Shown here one piece after another: positions 1 to 5,312 of a DNA stretch of 7,033 bases. Each line of letters opens with the position of its first letter. The first letter of the stretch is position 1. Origin of the DNA: Hyphomicrobiales bacterium (GTDB lineage Bacteria > Pseudomonadota > Alphaproteobacteria > Parvibaculales > Parvibaculaceae). The notes under the pieces are model-generated. The model saw only the letters and a program-made list of their open reading frames with translations, did no database searches and was not told the DNA's origin. The stretch is taken from contig JAATFR010000209.1 of assembly GCA_015655095.1 (NCBI GenBank), positions 1 to 7,033 of the forward strand, written 5' to 3'. A program made the translations under genes and the position numbers.

Positions 1-1239
1 AAGGCCCACTTCCTCCAGCGCGGCGCTCACGCGTGCATGCAGTTCCTTTGCCGTTAACTGTGGTTGCTGGATGCGCAAACCCTCCGCCACAATATTGTTG
101 ATGGTCATGCGTGGGCTGAGCGAGCCATAGGGGTCCTGAAACACCACCTGCATCGAACGGCGCAGGGGGCGCATCTCCCGGGAGTTCAACCCCTCGATAG
201 GCAGGCCTTCAAAACGGATGACCCCCTTGCTGGCGATGAGGCGCATAAGGGCAAGGCCGAGCGTGGTTTTGCCGGAGCCAGATTCGCCTACAATGCCGAG
301 CGTCGCGCCGGCCTTCACCTCCAGCGAAATGCCATCGACGGCCTTGATGTGGCTGGTCGCGCGGCGCAGCAGTCCGGTCTTGACCGGGAACCAGACTTTC
401 AGATTGTCCGTGCTCATGACAACCGGGGCATCCGTTACTGGAGGCAGGGCGCGGCCTTTGGGTTCGGCGGCGAGCAGGTGACGCGTGTAATCATGCTGCG
501 GCCTGGCAAAAATATCCGCCGTCGCGCCATGCTCGACGATCTGGCCTTTTATCATGACATAGACGCGCTCGGCCATGCGCCGCACGATACCCAGATCATG
601 GGTGATCAGCAGCAAAGCCATGCCGAGGTCTCGTTGCAGCTTTTGCAACAGATCGAGTATCTGCGCCTGCACCGTTACATCAAGCGCCGTGGTCGGCTCG
701 TCGGCAATCAGCAGGTCGGGTTCGTTGGCGAGCGCCATGGCGATCATCACGCGCTGGCGCTGGCCTCCGGAAAGCTGGTGCGGATAGGCTTCCAGTCGTT
801 CCTTCGCATTGGGAATGCCAACCTGATCGAGCAGCTCGAGGGTGCGCGCGCGCAGCGCCTTGCCACGCAGGCCCATGTGGAGAGATAGCACTTCACTGAT
901 CTGGCTCTCGATGGTGTGGAGCGGATTGAGTGAACTCATCGGCTCCTGAAACACCATCGATATCTTGTTGCCTCGCACGGCGCGCAATTCCCGGTCGCGG
1001 GCCTTCATCAGGTCGAGGCCCTTGAAGATCACTTCGCCGGAAGGATGGCTTGCCTGCGGGTAGGGCAGCAACTTCAGGATCGAGAGCGCCGAAACCGATT
1101 TCCCCGATCCAGATTCGCCCACCAGCGACACGGTCTCGCGCGCCTTGATGTCGAAGGAAATGTGATCGACCGCCGTTACATCGCGCTCGCCATGAAAAAG
1201 CACGGACAGGTCGCGGACATCGAGTAGGCGCTCGCTCAT
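1..1239 (-). CDS. yejF: YejF, double-domain ATPase of the Yej peptide ABC importer (3' end outside window)
   Basis: This is the cytoplasmic ATPase that powers the YejBE permease, and it carries two ABC domains in one chain. I translated 413 codons from the ATG at 1239 with no stop before the window edge. YejF proteins are usually about 530-540 residues, so roughly the last quarter is missing. Domain 1 is complete: Walker A GESGSGKS at residues 41-48, Q-loop Q98, signature LSGGQRQR at 156-163, Walker B LLIADEP at 176-182, and H-loop histidine H214. A linker of about 20 residues (around 259-278) leads to domain 2, which has Walker A GESGSGKT at 318-325 and Q-loop Q368 in VVFQDP. Its signature, Walker B and H-loop lie outside the window. 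The start overlaps the yejE stop as ATGA and has an AAGGTG ribosome site 5 nt upstream, so translation is probably coupled. No defects are seen in the visible part. DppD/DppF- or OppD/OppF-like ATPases are the alternative family, but the two-domain fusion next to yejBE argues for YejF. Confidence 0.96.
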   Translation of the reverse strand, partial: MSERLLDVRDLSVLFHGERDVTAVDHISFDIKARETVSLVGESGSGKSVSALSILKLLPYPQASHPSGEVIFKGLDLMKARDRELRAVRGNKISMVFQEPMSSLNPLHTIESQISEVLSLHMGLRGKALRARTLELLDQVGIPNAKERLEAYPHQLSGGQRQRVMIAMALANEPDLLIADEPTTALDVTVQAQILDLLQKLQRDLGMALLLITHDLGIVRRMAERVYVMIKGQIVEHGATADIFARPQHDYTRHLLAAEPKGRALPPVTDAPVVMSTDNLKVWFPVKTGLLRRATSHIKAVDGISLEVKAGATLGIVGESGSGKTTLGLALMRLIASKGVIRFEGLPIEGLNSREMRPLRRSMQVVFQDPYGSLSPRMTINNIVAEGLRIQQPQLTAKELHARVSAALEEVGL

Positions 1240-2309
1240 GACATCACCTTGCGCGGATCGAAGGCGTCGCGCACGGCCTCTCCTATGAAGACGAGAAGGC
1301 TCAGCATGATGGCCAGCGTGAAAAAGCCGGTAAGGCCAAGCCATGGCGCCTGCAGGTTCGCCTTGCCCTGCGCCAGCAGTTCGCCGAGCGAGGGCGAGCC
1401 GGGCGGCAGGCCGAAGCCCAGGAAATCAAGCGAGGTCAGCGTTGAGATCGAACTGTTGAGGATGAAGGGCAGGAAGGTCAGGGTAGCGACCATCGCGTTG
1501 GGCAGGAGATGGCGGTACATGATCGCCAGGTTGCCGAGACCAAGCGCGCGGGCCGCGGTGACATATTCAAAATTGCGGCCGCGCAGAAATTCCGCGCGGA
1601 CCACGCCGACGAGCGAGACCCAGTTGAACAACAGCAATATGCCGAGCAGGATCCAGAAATTGGGTGCGATCACAGCGGAGATGATGATGATGAGATAGAG
1701 CGTGGGCACGCTCGTCCATATCTCGATGAAGCGCTGGAACAACAGGTCCGTCCAGCCGCCGAAATAGCCCTGCACCGCGCCCGCGGCGACGCCGATGATC
1801 GAGGAGAAAAAGGTGAGGACCAGACCGAACAGCACCGATATGCGAAAGCCGTAGATCATGCGCGCAAGCACATCGCGGCCCTGATCGTCGGTGCCGAGCC
1901 AGTCGACCGATGAAGGGGGAGAGGGTGCGGGCGTATCAAGGTTGAGGTTGATGGTGCTGTAGCTGAATGGAATGAGCGGCCAGACGATATAGCCGCCTTT
2001 TTTTTCGATCAGCTCTTTCACATAGGGGTCGCGATAATCCGCCTCGGTCTGGAATTCGCCGCCGAACGCCGTTTCGGGATAGCTGACGAACACCGGCACG
2101 TAGAGCCCGCCGTCATAACGAACGAGCAGGGGCTTGTCGTTGGCGATGAACTCGGCGAACAGCGTGATGAAGAACAGGACCAGGAAAATCCACAGGCTCC
2201 AGTAGCCCCGCCTGTTTGCCTTGAAGTTCCGCCAGCGCCGCTTGTTGAGCGGGCTCACGGCGATGCGTGGCGTGACGAAAATGGCTTCGGGCGAGATGAT
2301 TTCAGTCAT
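1236..2309 (-). CDS. yejE: YejE, inner-membrane permease of the Yej peptide ABC importer
   Basis: This is the OppC/DppC-type permease subunit, which pairs with YejB to form the channel across the inner membrane. The protein has 357 residues. Hydrophobic segments lie near residues 38-56, 157-178, 201-236 (probably two passes), 271-291 and 327-345, giving about six helices. A large periplasmic loop sits between helix 1 and helix 2 (about 57-155). It contains NDKPLLVRYDG (57-67) and the WLGTDDQGRDVLAR segment (137-150) characteristic of this subunit family. The EAA coupling loop that docks on the ATPase is around 249-271 (AARALG...HLLPN). The sequence agrees closely with my memory of E. coli YejE through both motifs and the C-terminal GEAVRDAFDP. 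It has about 15 extra N-terminal residues before the conserved LNKRRW region. The start is well supported by a strong GGGAGG site 8 nt upstream, inside the end of yejB. The gene begins 3 nt after the yejB stop and overlaps yejF by 4 nt. Confidence 0.97.
   Translation of the reverse strand: MTEIISPEAIFVTPRIAVSPLNKRRWRNFKANRRGYWSLWIFLVLFFITLFAEFIANDKPLLVRYDGGLYVPVFVSYPETAFGGEFQTEADYRDPYVKELIEKKGGYIVWPLIPFSYSTINLNLDTPAPSPPSSVDWLGTDDQGRDVLARMIYGFRISVLFGLVLTFFSSIIGVAAGAVQGYFGGWTDLLFQRFIEIWTSVPTLYLIIIISAVIAPNFWILLGILLLFNWVSLVGVVRAEFLRGRNFEYVTAARALGLGNLAIMYRHLLPNAMVATLTFLPFILNSSISTLTSLDFLGFGLPPGSPSLGELLAQGKANLQAPWLGLTGFFTLAIMLSLLVFIGEAVRDAFDPRKVMS
1245..1250 (-). promoter_or_regulatory. Ribosome binding site of yejF
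   Basis: AAGGTG lies 5 nt before the yejF ATG at 1239, within the end of yejE. Together with the 4-nt ATGA overlap it settles the yejF start. Another ATG 6 nt upstream (1245) meets a stop after one codon and is not a usable start. Confidence 0.7.
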
Positions 2310-2312
2310 GAC

Positions 2313-3422
2313 TCAAACCTCCCGCGAGTCAAAGTCGATGCGCGGATCGACCCAGGTGTAGGTGAGGTCGGAAACCAGCGCGATGACGAGGCCGAGAAGG
2401 CCGAAAATATAGAGCGTGCCGAAAACGACGGGATAATCCCGGTTGACGATCGATTCATAGGAAAGGAGGCCGAGGCCATCCAGCGAAAAAATGGTTTCGA
2501 TCAGCAGCGCGCCGGTGAAGAACGCGCCGATAAAAGCGCCGGGAAAGCCCGCGATCACGATCAGCATGGCGTTGCGGAAGACATGCCCGTAGAGCACCTT
2601 GCTTTCGCTCAGGCCTTTGGCGCGCGCGGTCGTGACATATTGCTTGCGGATTTCATCGAGGAAGGAATTCTTGGTCAGCAGCGCGGTGGTGGCGAAAGAG
2701 CCTATCACCAGCGCAAGCACCGGCAGCACGATATGCCAGAGATAATCGATGATACTGTGCGGCCAACTCATCAGCGCCCAGTCGTCCGAGGTGAGTCCGC
2801 GCAAGGGGAAGATGCTGAAATAATTGCCGCCCGCGAAAATCACGATGAGGAACACGGCAAAGAGGAAAGCGGGCACGGCATAGCCGACAATGATGATGGC
2901 GCTGGTCCACAGATCGAACCGGCTGCCGTCGCGCATCGCCTTCATGATGCCGAGCGGTATGGAGATCAGATAGGTGAGAAGCGTGGTCCAAAGGCCCAGC
3001 GAGATCGACACGGGCATCTTTTCAAGAATGAGATCGATCACGCGGACATCGCGGAAATAACTGTTGCCGAAATCAAACCGTGAATAGTTCCAGACCATCA
3101 GCCCGAAGCGCTGGTACCAGGGTTTGTCGAAGCCGAACTGCACCTCGAGCTGCTTGATGAAGGCCGGGTCCAGCCCCTGCGCGCCGCGATATTTGCTGGC
3201 GATGGCCGCGTCTCCCGCGCCGCCTATGCCGCCCTGGCTGAAGTCGCCACCACCCCCGCCACCAAAGCGCGCGGTGGCTGACGTTTGCATGCCCTGCAAT
3301 TTCGCGATCACCTGCTCGACCGGACCGCCCGGCGCGAACTGCACGATGATGAAGCTGATGAACATGATTCCCAGAATGGTCGGCACCATGAGCAGGAGCC
3401 GCCGCACGATATAGGCCGCCAT
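2313..3422 (-). CDS. yejB: YejB, inner-membrane permease of the Yej peptide ABC importer
   Basis: This is the OppB/DppB-type permease subunit, partner of YejE. The protein has 369 residues, close to the usual family length of about 360. It opens with the typical cytoplasmic start and first helix (YIVRRLLL, helix about 9-29) followed by QFAPGGPVEQ. A periplasmic loop contains YRGAQGLDP (78-86), FGFDKPWYQRF (96-106) and RFDFGNSYFR (115-124). Further helices lie near 137-159, 172-196, 229-250, 286-309 and 334-355. The EAA coupling loop is around 263-285 (TTARAKG...HVFRNA), and the C-terminus ends in the conserved VDPRIDF. These motifs match recalled E. coli YejB well. One local peculiarity is a glycine-rich stretch at residues 54-69, including six consecutive glycines, in the loop after helix 1, where E. 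coli YejB is also glycine-containing but less extreme. The ATG follows the stop of the upstream receptor gene after 3 nt (TAA AGC ATG), with a GGGGGA site just upstream. Confidence 0.97.
   Translation of the reverse strand: MAAYIVRRLLLMVPTILGIMFISFIIVQFAPGGPVEQVIAKLQGMQTSATARFGGGGGGDFSQGGIGGAGDAAIASKYRGAQGLDPAFIKQLEVQFGFDKPWYQRFGLMVWNYSRFDFGNSYFRDVRVIDLILEKMPVSISLGLWTTLLTYLISIPLGIMKAMRDGSRFDLWTSAIIIVGYAVPAFLFAVFLIVIFAGGNYFSIFPLRGLTSDDWALMSWPHSIIDYLWHIVLPVLALVIGSFATTALLTKNSFLDEIRKQYVTTARAKGLSESKVLYGHVFRNAMLIVIAGFPGAFIGAFFTGALLIETIFSLDGLGLLSYESIVNRDYPVVFGTLYIFGLLGLVIALVSDLTYTWVDPRIDFDSREV
2318..2323 (-). promoter_or_regulatory. Strong ribosome binding site of yejE
   Basis: GGGAGG lies 8 nt before the yejE ATG at 2309 and inside the last codons of yejB. 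It is the best Shine-Dalgarno match in the window. It fixes the yejE start and supports the N-terminal extension of about 15 residues relative to recalled E. coli YejE. Confidence 0.8.
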
Positions 3423-3425
3423 GCT

Positions 3426-5312
3426 TTATCCCCCGATCCCGAGCTTTGCCGCTCGGGCCTCATCTGCCCACCATGTTGCCTCCAGCGCCCTGTCATAGGC
3501 GGGGAGTTCGGCGGGGTAATCATAAATATCCCAGAAAGCGAGCGTGTGAACAGGCTTGAACCATTGCGGCACCCAGTACCAGCCTGCACGCAACACCCGG
3601 TCGAGCGCATGCGTCGCGACAGTCTGGTCTGCACGATTTTCCGCGCTGATGATTTTTTCGATCAGGGTGTCGATCACCGGATATGCAATGCCGGAAAGAT
3701 TATTGCCGCCAGGCACATGAGCCATCTCTGAGCCCCAGAAGGCATGTATCTCGACGCCGGGAGTGGGGCTCATGGAATAGCGCTGCACGGTCAGGTCGAA
3801 ATCATAATTCTTCATGCGGTCCTGATATTGCGCGCCGTCGACGATGCGGATGCTGGCCTGCACGCCGAGAAGTTTCAGATTCTTGATGAAGCTGCCGCAG
3901 ATGCGCTCCAACATCGACTCGTCCTGAAGAAATTCGATTTTAAGCGGTGCCCCTTGCGCATTCTGGCGCACCCCGTCCACCACTTTCCATCCTGCCGCAT
4001 CGAGGAGCGCGCCCGCCTGTCGCAACAGTTTGCGATCCTGCCCGGAGCCATCGGAAACGGGCGGGGTCACGGGTTCGCCGAACACGGTTGCAGGAAGTTG
4101 CGCGCGATAGGGTTCGAGCAACGCAAGTTCGCCCGGCGAGGGCAAGCCTTCCGCCATCAGCGGGGAATTTTCAAAAAAACTGCGGGTGCGGGTATAGGCG
4201 CCGTAGAACAGATTCTTGTTTATCCAGGGAAAGTCGAATGCGCAGGAAAGGGCCTCGCGCACCCGGATATCCTGAAACTGCGCCCGGCGCAAATTGACGA
4301 ACCAGCCCTGCGCGCCGGAGGGGGAGCGGTCAGGTATCGTCAGCCGGCGGACGCGGCCATCTTTTGCAGCGGGGAAATCATATCCCGTGGCCCAGACCTT
4401 GGCGGTGAACTCCTCGCGCAGTAGATATTGCCTGGCCTTGAATGCCTCGAAGTCGGTGGTGCGGTCACGGAACACCTCGAACCGGATACGCGCAAAATTA
4501 TGTTGTCCCCGGTTTACATTGAGATCACGCGCCCAGTAATCCTCCACGCGCTCATATTCGATGCGCCGGCTGGCCTCCACCTGCCCGATGCGATAGGGAC
4601 CGCTGCCAAGCGGTGGCGCCAGCGTGGTCTTGTCGAAAACATTCTCGGTGTAGAAGGTTTTGGAAAAGATGGGCAGCGTCGCCAGCATCAGCGGCAGGTC
4701 GCGAGCCTCCTTGCCGCTGAGTTTAACGCGCACCCGGCTCGCCGTTTCCGCGATGGCGTCCACGACCTCGCGCATGTTCTGCGAGATCAGCGGATGGCCT
4801 TGCTTTTTCAGCAGCAGCAGCGAAAAGGTCACATCTTCGGCTGTGAGTTTAGAGCCGTCATGAAAGCGGGCGGCCTCGCGCAGGGTGAAAACGACATCAT
4901 GGCCGTCATTCTCAAATTCCGCCGTTTCAGCAACCAGCCCGTAGACGGCATCTGGTTCATCGAATGCGCGCACCATCAGTGTGTCGAAATTGAGATCGAG
5001 ACGCTGGGCTGCGTTCCCCTTCAGGATATAGCCATTCAGCGTATCGAAATTGTCCTGGGCGCCATTATAAGCGGTTGTGGCACCGATTTCGGAAAGGAGG
5101 CCGCCCTTGGGCGCATCCGGATTCACATAGTCGAAATGGGGAAACCCGGCGGGATATTTCAGGTCGCCGAACACCGATATGCCATGCTGCGGTCCTTTCG
5201 GGCGCGCAATGGGACCATCAATCTCCGCGGCGGAAAGCCGGGGCAGATAAACCGAGCCAAGCGCGAAGCCTGCAAGCCCGATGAAGCCGCGACGTGTGAA
5301 ATGCCCTGTCAC
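3426..5312 (-). CDS. Second YejA-like periplasmic binding protein (SBP_bac_5 family) with Tat-type signal peptide
   Basis: This is an extracellular solute-binding protein of the peptide/nickel (SBP_bac_5, cluster C) family, expected to capture substrate in the periplasm and hand it to YejBE. It has 628 residues. The N-terminus carries TRRGFIG (residues 6-12), a twin-arginine motif, then a hydrophobic stretch (12-24) and a plausible cleavage after A29. The mature part begins with GDLKYPAGFPHFDYVNP (49-65) and APKGG (67-71). It has the family motif FHDGSKLTAEDV (150-161), GSGPYRIG (236-243), ERVEDYW (254-260) and a C-terminal ATHALDRVL. It is clearly homologous to the neighbouring receptor at 5313-7033 but much diverged. 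For example, the first receptor's RLENSAENWATAY corresponds here to REEFTAKVWATGY. Compared with recalled E. coli YejA it is the more divergent of the two. It could be a second YejA or the counterpart of Agrobacterium YepA; the sequence does not decide, so no symbol is given. The GTG start directly abuts the upstream TAA, and no earlier in-frame start is possible. Confidence 0.93.
   Translation of the reverse strand: MTGHFTRRGFIGLAGFALGSVYLPRLSAAEIDGPIARPKGPQHGISVFGDLKYPAGFPHFDYVNPDAPKGGLLSEIGATTAYNGAQDNFDTLNGYILKGNAAQRLDLNFDTLMVRAFDEPDAVYGLVAETAEFENDGHDVVFTLREAARFHDGSKLTAEDVTFSLLLLKKQGHPLISQNMREVVDAIAETASRVRVKLSGKEARDLPLMLATLPIFSKTFYTENVFDKTTLAPPLGSGPYRIGQVEASRRIEYERVEDYWARDLNVNRGQHNFARIRFEVFRDRTTDFEAFKARQYLLREEFTAKVWATGYDFPAAKDGRVRRLTIPDRSPSGAQGWFVNLRRAQFQDIRVREALSCAFDFPWINKNLFYGAYTRTRSFFENSPLMAEGLPSPGELALLEPYRAQLPATVFGEPVTPPVSDGSGQDRKLLRQAGALLDAAGWKVVDGVRQNAQGAPLKIEFLQDESMLERICGSFIKNLKLLGVQASIRIVDGAQYQDRMKNYDFDLTVQRYSMSPTPGVEIHAFWGSEMAHVPGGNNLSGIAYPVIDTLIEKIISAENRADQTVATHALDRVLRAGWYWVPQWFKPVHTLAFWDIYDYPAELPAYDRALEATWWADEARAAKLGIGG
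3429..3434 (-). promoter_or_regulatory. Probable ribosome binding site of yejB
   Basis: GGGGGA ends 6 nt before the yejB ATG at 3422 and overlaps the final glycine codons of the upstream receptor gene, whose TAA lies between the site and the start. The match to the Shine-Dalgarno consensus is moderate. Coupling to translation of the upstream gene is likely. Confidence 0.55.
5226..5312 (-). other. Twin-arginine (Tat)-type signal peptide of the second binding protein
   Basis: Residues 1-29 form a short n-region with T-R-R-G-F-I-G (consensus S/T-R-R-x-F-L-K), a moderately hydrophobic h-region of about 13 residues (LAGFALGSVYLP), and a c-region with a basic residue (R25) before S-A-A at 27-29, followed by E30. 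A basic c-region residue and mild hydrophobicity are typical of Tat rather than Sec signals. The motif departs from consensus only at the last position (G instead of K). Export as a folded protein is inferred, not shown. There is no lipobox cysteine, so a soluble periplasmic protein is expected. Confidence 0.75.

Noticed and set aside
64..888. 274-codon open frame on the plus strand
   Set aside because: It is exactly antisense to yejF, whose translation shows all expected ABC motifs. The plus-strand product has the Arg/His/Gln/Ala-rich make-up of a GC-rich shadow and no recognisable domain.
3744..4424. 226-codon open frame on the plus strand
   Set aside because: It is antisense to the second receptor, with the same shadow composition and no supporting neighbour or motif.
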